Origin: Porphyromonadaceae bacterium UBA4702
Lineage (GTDB): Bacteria; Bacteroidota; Bacteroidia; Bacteroidales; Muribaculaceae
Reading direction: 5' to 3'
Assembly: GCA_002404675.1 (NCBI GenBank)
Contig: DHKE01000015.1
Coordinates: 1 to 8,878 of the forward strand
DNA length: 8,878 nt
In this document: in pieces, positions 1-7,476 of the stretch
Numbering within the stretch: the first letter of the stretch is position 1
How the letters are laid out: every line of letters begins with the position of its first letter
Program-made: the position numbers and the translations under genes
The notes under the pieces: generated by a model
The model's database searches: none
Seen by the model: the letters and a program-made list of their open reading frames with translations, nothing else
What the model was told of the DNA's origin: nothing

Positions 1-30
1 GAATCAATTCAACCAACAAGTTAAACAACT

Positions 31-1239
31 ATGAACAAGACAGTTAACATAAACCTCGGGAACCGGGCATTCACCATTGATGAAGATGCATACGAACTCC
101 TCAGCCAATATCTCGAAACAATCAAGCATGTATACCGCAACCAGCCTGACGCCGAAGAACTTGCCGGCGACATCGAAGCCCGCGCAGCCGAACTGCTGGA
201 GCAAAGAATCGCCCAGGGCAAAACCATAATCACCCTCGACATGACCAAAAGCGTCATTGACCAAATAGGCCAGCCGCAGGAGTTTGACGACGACATGGCT
301 TTGGGCGAAGCGGAGAATGCCAATGACAAATCCGGGTCAGGATATGGGACAGACACGCAAGGCTCTGGCGCAAGAGCTTGCCCTCCGCCGCCATTCACCG
401 ACGACAACATCCAAATCAAAAAGCGGTTCTTCCGCGACCCGTCCAACAAACGCCTTGGCGGCGTATGCTCTGGCATTGCGGCATACCTGAATGCCGACCC
501 GACATGGATACGCCTTGCCGTGGTGTGCCTGTGCTTTCTTTCATTCTATACTGCAGCGATTGTATATCTGGCTCTGTGGATAATAATCCCCGAAGCGAGA
601 ACTGCAGCAGACCGTATGCAAATGAACGGCGATAAGCCGACATTCGACAATATCGGGAAAACCGTTAAAGGAATGTTCGACAAGTCAGACAAAGGCGCTA
701 CACAACCAATACCGGATGACGAGATGTCCGGCAGCAAACGTTTTGCTGATACGTTTAGCCAAATCTGCGCCGCGTTTGCGAAAGTCATTCTGGTTATCAT
801 CGGCACAATATGCACCCCTGTAGTCCTCGGTCTGTTCATTGTTCTTATAATCCTGATTTCGCTGCTGGTAGCCATCGGCGTATTCGGCATTGAACTGCCG
901 GGGCCTATCGAACCGTCCGGAGAGGGATGCATGATGCTTTGTACAGCAATCGGAGTAGTCATAACAGTCGGAATACCGCTTTTCTCACTGCTATACACCA
1001 TTTTTGCCGGCTCTCGCCGTATGTCCCGCACCTTCCGTGTCTCGTTGCTCACGGCTTGGATTATCGGGCTGGTATTGACTGTTTGCGGCATAGAGGCAAT
1101 AGGAGATTCAGACCAAGTCAGACAAATTATTACACATGAAAGAGAGCGAATACTGCAGGCGACAGATACCGACAGTGTCCGCGACACATTGCCTGAAGAC
1201 AGCATCACAGTAGTTCCAAGCCAGCAAGACAAGAACTAA
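31..1239 (+). CDS. PspC-domain inner-membrane protein
   Basis: This 402-residue protein has the Bacteroidota form of the PspC (phage shock protein C) architecture. Residues about 1-90 are a soluble N-terminal region starting MNKTVNINLG, followed by a helical, acidic stretch. A polar, low-complexity linker (about 92-122) leads to the PspC domain at about 130-189, recognisable from KKRFFRDPSNKRLGGVCSGI, then AAYLNADPTWIR and a transmembrane segment ending ALWIIIPEA. Further hydrophobic segments lie at about 250-283, 299-325 and 336-355, so the protein is polytopic, and a charged tail ends it (about 360-402). In other bacteria PspC proteins sense or buffer envelope stress; in Bacteroidota the gene often follows a PadR-type regulator, which would lie left of this window. 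The start is chosen because the N-terminal motif is typical of the family; no Shine-Dalgarno is visible. The family call is firm, but the exact role is inferred. Confidence 0.88.
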   Translation: MNKTVNINLGNRAFTIDEDAYELLSQYLETIKHVYRNQPDAEELAGDIEARAAELLEQRIAQGKTIITLDMTKSVIDQIGQPQEFDDDMALGEAENANDKSGSGYGTDTQGSGARACPPPPFTDDNIQIKKRFFRDPSNKRLGGVCSGIAAYLNADPTWIRLAVVCLCFLSFYTAAIVYLALWIIIPEARTAADRMQMNGDKPTFDNIGKTVKGMFDKSDKGATQPIPDDEMSGSKRFADTFSQICAAFAKVILVIIGTICTPVVLGLFIVLIILISLLVAIGVFGIELPGPIEPSGEGCMMLCTAIGVVITVGIPLFSLLYTIFAGSRRMSRTFRVSLLTAWIIGLVLTVCGIEAIGDSDQVRQIITHERERILQATDTDSVRDTLPEDSITVVPSQQDKN

Positions 1240-1263
1240 AGTTTGAGTTCACATATCACGGCG

Positions 1264-1298
1264 GTGCGCTTATTTTGAATCAATTCAAATAAGCGCAC
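1264..1298 (+). terminator. Long hairpin, probable terminator of the PspC gene
   Basis: The left arm (1264-1280, GTGCGCTTATTTTGAAT) is complementary to the right arm (1283-1298, ATTCAAATAAGCGCAC) over 16 pairs with one bulged T, leaving a very short loop. It starts 25 bp after the PspC stop codon. The following tract (CTGTTTTCCTTTG) is T-rich but interrupted, so it is an imperfect intrinsic terminator on the + strand. No T-tract follows on the opposite strand. It separates the PspC gene from the dnaA leader. Confidence 0.6.
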
Positions 1299-1335
1299 TC
1301 CCTGTTTTCCTTTGAAATACTTACAACCAAAGCGA

Positions 1336-1353
1336 CTGACCATGCTGACCATG
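1336..1353 (+). repeat. Tandem 9-bp duplication (CTGACCATG x2)
   Basis: CTGACCATG occurs twice head to tail at 1336-1344 and 1345-1353. It lies in non-coding sequence about 225 bp upstream of dnaA. It may be simple slippage duplication, and no function can be assigned. Confidence 0.6.
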
Positions 1354-1524
1354 AACTATGATCAACATTGTAACACGCTGAATACACACACATTATGCCA
1401 TCTCAAAACAGAGCATATTGCCATGTCGTCAATATACGCTTACAACCTCCTGAATATCAGTAGCATTATAACGCTCACTAAAAATCAAAGAGAAACGCCG
1501 TTTTTTTATCTGATATTTTTTTTG

Positions 1525-1532
1525 CAATTTTG
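1525..1532 (+). promoter_or_regulatory. Possible dnaA promoter -7 element (CAATTTTG)
   Basis: CAATTTTG differs from the Bacteroidota -7 consensus TAnnTTTG at one base and lies 44 bp upstream of the dnaA start. The expected TTTG at about -33 is not clear; only a poly-T run (about 1501-1507) sits there. It is the best promoter candidate in an AT-rich leader, but the call is weak. Confidence 0.3.
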
Positions 1533-1542
1533 TAGTTCCAAA

Positions 1543-1561
1543 TCGACTGGTTTCGACTGGT
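1543..1561 (+). repeat. Phased 9-bp direct repeat in the dnaA leader (TCGACTGGT x2)
   Basis: TCGACTGGT occurs at 1543-1551 and again at 1553-1561. The period is 10 bp, so both copies face the same side of the helix. They sit between the candidate promoter and the dnaA start codon (16-34 bp upstream of ATG), where a bound protein, or an mRNA structure, could control dnaA expression. The repeat is plain in the sequence; the regulatory role is inference. Confidence 0.55.
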
Positions 1562-1576
1562 CACAGAGCCGACATT

Positions 1577-2977
1577 ATGAACGAGAACTTCCAGGAGTTG
1601 TGGAACGGATGCCTCAGAATCATCCACGACAACATAGGCGACGAAAAGTTTGACACATGGTTCAAGTGTGCCAAAGCAGTGTCATATCAAGACGATGTGC
1701 TGACATTGGAACTGCCCTCGATGTTCTACAAGGAACAGTATGAGGAAAAGTTCTACGAGATACTGCGTATGTCGTTGCAGCGAGTGTTCGGCAAGGAGAT
1801 TAAGCTGGTTTATAATGTCGCAATGGTCAAGGACGACACCGCGTCGGTGGTTCACATACCCAGCACTCGCCAGTCAAGCATTGCCGTCAACAAGAGCTTT
1901 ACCTCGGCACAAGGGCCGGCGTCCCCTTTCGTCAACGTGCAGTATGCCGACGTTGACCCTCAGCTCAACCCGGCGTACAACTTTGACAACTACTGCGTGG
2001 GTCAAAGCAATCACCTGCCTTTCGTGACAGCCGAGTTCATCGCCAACCACCCGGAAAAGACGGATTTCAACCCGTTCTTCCTGTACGGAGAAGTCGGAGT
2101 GGGCAAGACCCACCTCATACAGGCAATAGGATTGCGCATCAAGGAGACCCACCCTAACAGCCGGGTGCTTTATGTGACGTACCGCGAGTTCCAGAACCAG
2201 TGCAGCACAGCATATATGCAGCACAAAGTGCCTGATTTCCTGCGCTGGTACCAGAACATCGACGTTCTGCTGATAGACGACCTTCAGGAAATCTCGGGCA
2301 AGGACGGCACAATGAATGTCCTCTTCCCAATCTTCAACCACCTCCACCAGCACGGCAAGCACCTGATTTTCACCAGCGACCGTGCGCCAGTAGATCTGGA
2401 CGGCGTGACTGACCGCCTGATAGACCGCTTCAAATGGGGCGTGGTGGCTGAAATGAAGAAGCCCGACCTGCAGCTGCGCAAGGCGATACTGAAATCAAAA
2501 GCGGAACACAACGGACTGAACCTGCCGCAGGACGTTATCGATGTCATTGCCGACAATGCAGACGGCTCTGTGCGACAGCTCGAAGGCATCGTAATGAGCC
2601 TGATAACCAATTCCATTGCACGCAGAGTACCGATAGACGTGAACCTCGCACACGAAGTGATGCGGCACACGGTCAAGGTGCAGAAGCACACCATAAACTT
2701 CGACATGATAGTCGAGGCCACTGCCGGCTTCTACCACCTGAATCCAGATGTCATCTTCTCCAAGAGCCGCGTGCGCGACATTGCTGATGCCCGGCAGATG
2801 ATAATGTACCTCGCCCACAAGCATACCAAGCTGTCCTCGCCCGCAATAGGAGCAAAGCTGAACCGCCGTCACGCCACCGTCCTGCACGGCATCAGCGCCA
2901 TTGCTGACCGCATACCCTTCTGCAAGGATCTGTCTGCTGCCTTGGAGGCAATCGAGGCCGACCTCAAGAGGATGTGA
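1577..2977 (+). CDS. dnaA: Chromosomal replication initiator protein DnaA
   Basis: DnaA is the AAA+ ATPase that binds origin DnaA boxes and opens DNA for helicase loading. All four domains are visible in 466 residues, a normal length (E. coli 467). Domain I is about 1-80 (LWNGCLRIIHDNI, FDTWFK). The flexible domain II is about 85-130. Domain III begins at YNFDNYCVG and has Walker A GEVGVGKT (171-178), Walker B LLIDD (231-235), sensor I TSDR (266-269), the box VII arginine-finger segment RLIDRFKWG (280-288) and sensor II GSVRQLEG (330-337). Domain IV (about 371-466) carries the signature KSRVRDIADARQ and RRHATVLH. The segment IFNHLHQHGKHLIFTSDRAPV is typical of Bacteroidota DnaA. One oddity is that the residue aligning with E. 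coli Asp433, a base-contacting residue, is Arg431, while equivalents of Arg399, Pro423 and His434 are kept. No dnaN or rpmH lies beside it. Confidence 0.97.
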   Translation: MNENFQELWNGCLRIIHDNIGDEKFDTWFKCAKAVSYQDDVLTLELPSMFYKEQYEEKFYEILRMSLQRVFGKEIKLVYNVAMVKDDTASVVHIPSTRQSSIAVNKSFTSAQGPASPFVNVQYADVDPQLNPAYNFDNYCVGQSNHLPFVTAEFIANHPEKTDFNPFFLYGEVGVGKTHLIQAIGLRIKETHPNSRVLYVTYREFQNQCSTAYMQHKVPDFLRWYQNIDVLLIDDLQEISGKDGTMNVLFPIFNHLHQHGKHLIFTSDRAPVDLDGVTDRLIDRFKWGVVAEMKKPDLQLRKAILKSKAEHNGLNLPQDVIDVIADNADGSVRQLEGIVMSLITNSIARRVPIDVNLAHEVMRHTVKVQKHTINFDMIVEATAGFYHLNPDVIFSKSRVRDIADARQMIMYLAHKHTKLSSPAIGAKLNRRHATVLHGISAIADRIPFCKDLSAALEAIEADLKRM

Positions 2978-3126
2978 CAGCGTTTCCGCAAGGGCAATAA
3001 ATCTGCCGTTTCGCTCGTTTCATAACAGTACGGCGACTGCGTTTTTGCGTATGCCTTTTCGGCTGCGCAATTCCGCGTTGTCGGGTGTGGCGGCGACGCT
3101 GCACGTTGGTTTATACAGCATTGACC

Positions 3127-4488
3127 ATGACATCATCAACACTACTGAAATATGCTATGGCTGCGGCGGCATTGCTGCCGGCGACACCGCTGCTTGCGGC
3201 CGTCTCCTTCTCCGGCTCGCAGAGGGAAATAATCGAAATAACCCCGGACAAGAACTCCGGTCTCGAAAACATTTTCGTGGTCTACGACACGTCTGCAGTC
3301 TCGATGACCTACACCGCGACCAACGGCAATGTGACATGGTACAGATACAGCAACCTCGGCGGCGGCTTCGCCGAGGAAATCAGCGGTGTCTCACACAGCG
3401 GAAATGAATACACACTCGCAAGTGTCGAGGGCGACATGGGCTATATAATCGACGACGGCACAGACCGTCACTGCTTCTGGGTGGTCAACTACCTGCCACA
3501 CGCGCTCGAACTGCACAGCGCAGCCCCGGCAGCCGAACAGCAGTGCGAGAACACCGCTATTGTCGTAAACGGCTCGGGCGACGCGATACATTACTACAGC
3601 GTCACCGGACAGCAGCGCACCGTGGACAGGCAGATTGAAGTGAAATACGACACACAGGTTTGGAACGAGGACAATACTCAATATGAGCAGCAAGAGGCCG
3701 TCAAGTCGTTTGAATACCTGCGCTCGGAACTCACCATAACCCCTCCGGTATATTGCCGCACATACTTTCATGTCTCGGGCGACCGTTTCCTGCGGCAATG
3801 GGGCATGGCGCAGGAGGTTGAATCTGAACTGTTTGAGTCCAAAGCCATCGAGGTAAACACCACAGCCGAACAGCAGCAGGACGGCGAAGGTGACGAGGAC
3901 AAGAAGTCAAACCAGATAAGTGCGGGCGTGACAGGCCTCGGCGGCTCTGCCCCGGCAGAAATTTCGTTCCGCTCATACACAACAGACGGCGTGGTCCACC
4001 ACGAGTGGCAGATGGCAAACGACATGGAGTTTGAGGACATCACATACCGCATCACCGACCGCGACCTCGACTACACGTTCATGCAGCAAGGCACTATATA
4101 CGTCCGTTATGTGGGCAGCAACAGCGATGGCTCTTGCGAGCAGTACGGCGACACATACACCGTCACCATAGGCGACAGCGAGCTGAAATGCCCCAACGCT
4201 TTCTCACCGGGCGCAAGCGAAGGTGTCAACGACGAGTGGAAAGTGAGCTACCGCTCCATAATCGATTTCGAGTGCTGGATTTTCGACCGCTACGGCAACG
4301 AGATTTTCCACTTCACCGACCCTGAACAAGGCTGGGACGGCAAGCGCAACGGCAAGCTCGTGAAACCCGGCGTATACTACTATGTCATCAACGCCACCGG
4401 CGCTGACGGCAAGAAGTACAAGAAATCGGGCGACATAAACATACTCCGCTATAAGACATACGGCAACGGGCAGTCTGCCGAGGAATGA
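3127..4488 (+). CDS. Secreted protein with type-B T9SS C-terminal sorting domain (CHU_C), function unknown
   Basis: The 453-residue product starts with a signal peptide (MTSSTLLKYAMAAAALLPAT, cleavage probably near residue 24-25) and ends with an 85-residue domain (about 355-440) of the gliding motility-associated C-terminal type. The marks of that domain are CPNAFSPGASEGVNDEW, then IFDRYGNEIFHF, GWDGKRNGK, KPGVYYYVI and a final SGDINILRYK. In Bacteroidota this domain directs proteins through the type IX secretion system to the cell surface or outside. Residues 25-350 are beta-rich with no recognisable catalytic motif. They include an acidic Gln/Glu/Asp linker (about 247-260) and a GGSAP motif (272-276), and may be Ig- or PKD-like. 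I chose the ATG at 3127 because the signal peptide begins there; an in-frame ATG at 3085 would add 14 residues (MWRRRCTLVYTALT) ahead of it. uvrA follows after 55 bp, so co-transcription is possible. The substrate and role are unknown. Confidence 0.88.
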   Translation: MTSSTLLKYAMAAAALLPATPLLAAVSFSGSQREIIEITPDKNSGLENIFVVYDTSAVSMTYTATNGNVTWYRYSNLGGGFAEEISGVSHSGNEYTLASVEGDMGYIIDDGTDRHCFWVVNYLPHALELHSAAPAAEQQCENTAIVVNGSGDAIHYYSVTGQQRTVDRQIEVKYDTQVWNEDNTQYEQQEAVKSFEYLRSELTITPPVYCRTYFHVSGDRFLRQWGMAQEVESELFESKAIEVNTTAEQQQDGEGDEDKKSNQISAGVTGLGGSAPAEISFRSYTTDGVVHHEWQMANDMEFEDITYRITDRDLDYTFMQQGTIYVRYVGSNSDGSCEQYGDTYTVTIGDSELKCPNAFSPGASEGVNDEWKVSYRSIIDFECWIFDRYGNEIFHFTDPEQGWDGKRNGKLVKPGVYYYVINATGADGKKYKKSGDINILRYKTYGNGQSAEE

Positions 4489-4543
4489 CACGCCCTCGTT
4501 TCCAAGACTCGGAGATGATTGACGCTTAAATCGCATATATCAA

Positions 4544-7375
4544 ATGGAATATGATATGATGCCATCCGACGCTGTGCAGGTGTACGGGGCAAGAGTGCAT
4601 AACCTGAAGAACATTGATGTCACCATACCTCACGGCAAACTGTGTGTGGTAACAGGACTGAGCGGCTGCGGAAAGTCGTCACTCGCCTTCGACACCATTT
4701 TCGCGGAAGGGCAACGGCGGTATATTGAGACATTCTCCCCCTACGCCCGCAATATGCTCGGCTCGCTGCAACGCCCGGACGTTGACAAAATAACAGGCCT
4801 CAGCCCAGTCATAAGCATCGAGCAGAAGACTGTCAACAAGAACCCGCGCAGCACCGTAGGCACGACCACGGAGATATACGACTTCTTCCGTCTCCTATAT
4901 GCACGCATGGGCGAAGCTCGAAGCTACAAGACCGGGCGGCCAATGGTCAAATACACCCGTGAGAAGATTGTTGACCTGATTGCTGGCAGGTACACAGGCC
5001 GCAAGATATACATACTCGCTCCGCTTGTCATAAACCGCAAAGGACACTACAAGGAGCTGTTTGATACCATGCGCAAGAAGGGCTACCTGTATGTGCGCAT
5101 CGACGGCAAGCTCACCGAGCTGACATACGGCATGAAGGTGGACCGATACCGCAACCACTCCATAGAGCTGGTGGTGGACAGGCTGCGTGCCAACGACAGC
5201 GACCTGTCGCGCCTGAAAGAATCCGTAGGCAACGCCCTCAACATCGGCGAGCGGCAGATGATGATATATGACGTGGACAATGACGAGACGCGCCATTACA
5301 GCCAGATGCTCATGGACGACGAGAGCGGCATCTCATATCCCGAACCCGCTCCGCACAACTTTTCCTTCAACTCTCCGCAAGGGGCGTGTCCTCGCTGCAA
5401 GGGCATCGGCACAGTCAACATAATCGACGAGGAGAAGATTATGCCCGACAAGGGCAAAAGCATAAAGGGCGGAGGCATCGTGCCGCTCGGCAAATACAAG
5501 AACACTCTGATATTCTTGCAGATAGAAGCTATCTGCAAAGCATACGGCGCAACCCTCGACACCCCTCTCGACAAATTGCCGCAGGAGGCCGTAGACGACA
5601 TCATGAACGGCTCGGACATACGCCTCAACCTCACGAACTCGCCGCTGGCTGGCACTTACGGCTCGCTATCCTACGAAGGGCTGGTCAAGTATATCGAGAT
5701 GCAGCAGGACGACGATGCCGGGCGAGAGGCCAACAAATGGAGCGGCCAGTTCTTCTCTCGTAAGGTTTGCCCTGAGTGCAACGGCTCAAGGCTGAATAAG
5801 ATTGCCCTGCAATTCTTCATAGACAACAAGACCATCAACGATGTGGCGACCATGGACATTGCGTCGCTGTACGAGTGGACGCTCGGGCTTGAAGACCGCC
5901 TCGACCAGGCCCGGCGGCAAGTGGCAGCCGAAATCCTGAAGGAAATACGCACCCGGCTCAAATTCCTCATCGACATAGGACTCAACTATATGTCGCTCAG
6001 CCGCGCAAGCGCAACGCTCAGCGGCGGCGAGAGCCAGCGCATACGCCTTGCCACTCAAATCGGCTCGCAGCTCGTCAATGTCCTGTACGTCCTCGACGAA
6101 CCCTCTATCGGTCTCCACCAGCGCGACAACATGAAGCTGATAGACAGCCTCCGGCAGCTGCGCGACAACGGCAACTCCATAATAGTAGTGGAACATGACC
6201 GCGACATCATGGTTAACGCCGATTACGTCATAGACATCGGGCCTGGAGCCGGCGCACACGGCGGAGAGGTTGTATTCTCCGGCACACCAGCCGACATGAT
6301 GAGATCTCACACATTGACAGCCGATTACCTGAACGGCTCACGCAAAATTGAAGTCCCCGCGACCCGCAGGCCCGGCAACGGCAAACATATCGTCATAAAC
6401 GGCGCGTGCGGACACAACCTGAAAAACGTGACGCTTAGGCTGCCCCTCGGCAAGTTCGTATGCTTCACAGGCGTAAGCGGCAGCGGCAAGTCCTCGCTCG
6501 TCGAGGGTACGCTCTACCCTATCATCAACCGTAAGCTGTACCGGTCTACACTCGAGCCTCTCCCGTATGAAAGCATCGAAGGGCTGGAACACATCGACAA
6601 GGTTGTCACCGTAGACCAGTCACCTCTTGGACGCTCCCCACGCTCCAACCCGGCGACCTATACCGGCGTTTTCACAGCCATACGCAACCTGTTTGTGGCT
6701 CTGCCGGAAGCGAAACTGCGCGGCTACAAGCCTGGCCGCTTCTCGTTCAACATCTCCGGCGGCAGGTGCGAAGCATGCAAGGGCAACGGCTACAAGACCA
6801 TAGAAATGAACTTCCTGCCCGATGTGCTTGTGCCGTGCGACCAGTGCCGTGGCAAACGGTACAACCGCGAAACGCTCGAAGTGCGCTACAAAGGGAAGTC
6901 GATAGCCGACGTGCTCGACATGACCGTAGACCAGGCTGTGGACTTCTTTGCCAACGTACCCGCCATAGTCGGCAAAATCAAGGTACTGAAAGAGATAGGC
7001 CTCGGCTACATCAAGCTCGGCCAGCCGTCAAGTACCCTCAGCGGCGGCGAGAACCAGCGCGTCAAACTTGCCACCGAGCTTGCTCGCCGCGACACCGGCA
7101 AGACGCTATTCATACTCGATGAGCCGACCACTGGCCTCCACTTCGAGGACATCCGCGTGCTTATGACTGTAATTGACCGCCTCGCCGACAAAGGGAACAC
7201 CGTCGTGGTGATAGAACACAACATGGATGTCATCAAATGCGCCGACTACATCATCGACATGGGACCCGAAGGAGGCCGCGACGGCGGAAAGATAATCGCC
7301 GAGGGAACGCCCGAGGAGATAGCCGCCACAGACACATACACCGCACGTTTCCTCCGCGACGAACTCCGCCGCTGA
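4544..7375 (+). CDS. uvrA: UvrABC excinuclease subunit A
   Basis: UvrA is the dimeric ABC-type ATPase that finds bulky DNA lesions and loads UvrB in nucleotide excision repair. The 943-residue protein has both ATPase halves complete. The first has Walker A GLSGCGKSS (38-46), signature LSGGESQR (492-499) and Walker B VLYVLDEP (D518/E519). The second has GVSGSGKSS (643-651), signature LSGGENQR (832-839) and LFILDEP (D859/E860). Both zinc modules keep four cysteines: C282/C285/C409/C412 and C742/C745/C765/C768. The UvrB-binding and insertion regions (about 110-265) are present, so this is a full-length class I UvrA, not a short UvrA2-type paralogue. Homology starts at VQVYGARVHNLKN (residue 11). 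In-frame ATGs at 4544, 4556 and 4559 could each be the start, and I take the first. Small departures are Cys instead of Ser in the first Walker A (SGCGKS) and Asn in the second signature; neither should abolish function. Confidence 0.97.
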   Translation: MEYDMMPSDAVQVYGARVHNLKNIDVTIPHGKLCVVTGLSGCGKSSLAFDTIFAEGQRRYIETFSPYARNMLGSLQRPDVDKITGLSPVISIEQKTVNKNPRSTVGTTTEIYDFFRLLYARMGEARSYKTGRPMVKYTREKIVDLIAGRYTGRKIYILAPLVINRKGHYKELFDTMRKKGYLYVRIDGKLTELTYGMKVDRYRNHSIELVVDRLRANDSDLSRLKESVGNALNIGERQMMIYDVDNDETRHYSQMLMDDESGISYPEPAPHNFSFNSPQGACPRCKGIGTVNIIDEEKIMPDKGKSIKGGGIVPLGKYKNTLIFLQIEAICKAYGATLDTPLDKLPQEAVDDIMNGSDIRLNLTNSPLAGTYGSLSYEGLVKYIEMQQDDDAGREANKWSGQFFSRKVCPECNGSRLNKIALQFFIDNKTINDVATMDIASLYEWTLGLEDRLDQARRQVAAEILKEIRTRLKFLIDIGLNYMSLSRASATLSGGESQRIRLATQIGSQLVNVLYVLDEPSIGLHQRDNMKLIDSLRQLRDNGNSIIVVEHDRDIMVNADYVIDIGPGAGAHGGEVVFSGTPADMMRSHTLTADYLNGSRKIEVPATRRPGNGKHIVINGACGHNLKNVTLRLPLGKFVCFTGVSGSGKSSLVEGTLYPIINRKLYRSTLEPLPYESIEGLEHIDKVVTVDQSPLGRSPRSNPATYTGVFTAIRNLFVALPEAKLRGYKPGRFSFNISGGRCEACKGNGYKTIEMNFLPDVLVPCDQCRGKRYNRETLEVRYKGKSIADVLDMTVDQAVDFFANVPAIVGKIKVLKEIGLGYIKLGQPSSTLSGGENQRVKLATELARRDTGKTLFILDEPTTGLHFEDIRVLMTVIDRLADKGNTVVVIEHNMDVIKCADYIIDMGPEGGRDGGKIIAEGTPEEIAATDTYTARFLRDELRR

Positions 7376-7404
7376 CTCTACACTGGCTCGTTGCGCGTTT
7401 TTTA

Positions 7405-7436
7405 CTTGTGAAATTCACCAGATTGTGCTAAATTTG
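7405..7436 (+). promoter_or_regulatory. Bacteroidota-type promoter for ddl (and probably ileS)
   Basis: CTTG at 7405-7408 (consensus TTTG at -33), a 20-bp spacer and a perfect TAAATTTG at 7429-7436 (consensus TAnnTTTG at -7) match the primary sigma promoter of Bacteroidota. Transcription would begin at about 7442-7445, giving a leader of roughly 30 nt before the ddl start at 7477. A run of six T at 7398-7403 lies just upstream. Confidence 0.6.
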
Positions 7437-7476
7437 CAGGTTATTAGGACAGCACACATACGAAGCACATAACAAT

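Larger units (their letters stand above)
1240..1576. other. Intergenic region upstream of dnaA
   Basis: These 337 bp lie between the PspC stop and the dnaA start. They hold the hairpin at 1264-1298, a tandem 9-mer at 1336-1353, poly-T runs at about 1500-1523, a possible promoter at 1525-1532 and a phased direct repeat at 1543-1561. About 1355-1500 is AT-rich and shows no gene, RNA or repeat that I can support. I looked for DnaA boxes (TTATNCACA on either strand) and saw none matching at 8 of 9 positions, so I do not call this a replication origin. Confidence 0.7.

Noticed and set aside
546..1232. A 228-codon open frame on the - strand opposite the PspC gene.
   Set aside because: The + strand protein has a recognisable domain and the full gene span. 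The antisense product is Ser/Ile/Met-rich with no motif and no promoter or leader of its own.
1240..1576. The region before dnaA as a replication origin.
   Set aside because: Inspection of both strands shows no TTATNCACA-like site with 8 or more matches, let alone a cluster. The hairpin and AT-rich stretch alone are not enough.
1312..1653. A 113-codon open frame on the + strand that runs from the intergenic region into dnaA.
   Set aside because: It overlaps the start of a certain dnaA in another frame. Its product is AT-driven and shows no domain, and the overlap part is simply dnaA read out of frame.
3085..3126. A 14-residue N-terminal extension of the exported protein.
   Set aside because: It would place MWRRRCTLVYTALT ahead of a well-formed signal peptide starting at 3127, which makes the downstream ATG the better start.
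7355..7403. A possible terminator after uvrA, with GC-rich sequence followed by six T at 7398-7403.
   Set aside because: The only pairing I find uses CGCGACGA inside the uvrA end with a bulged partner at 7388-7397. The T-run sits directly upstream of the ddl promoter and may belong to it instead.
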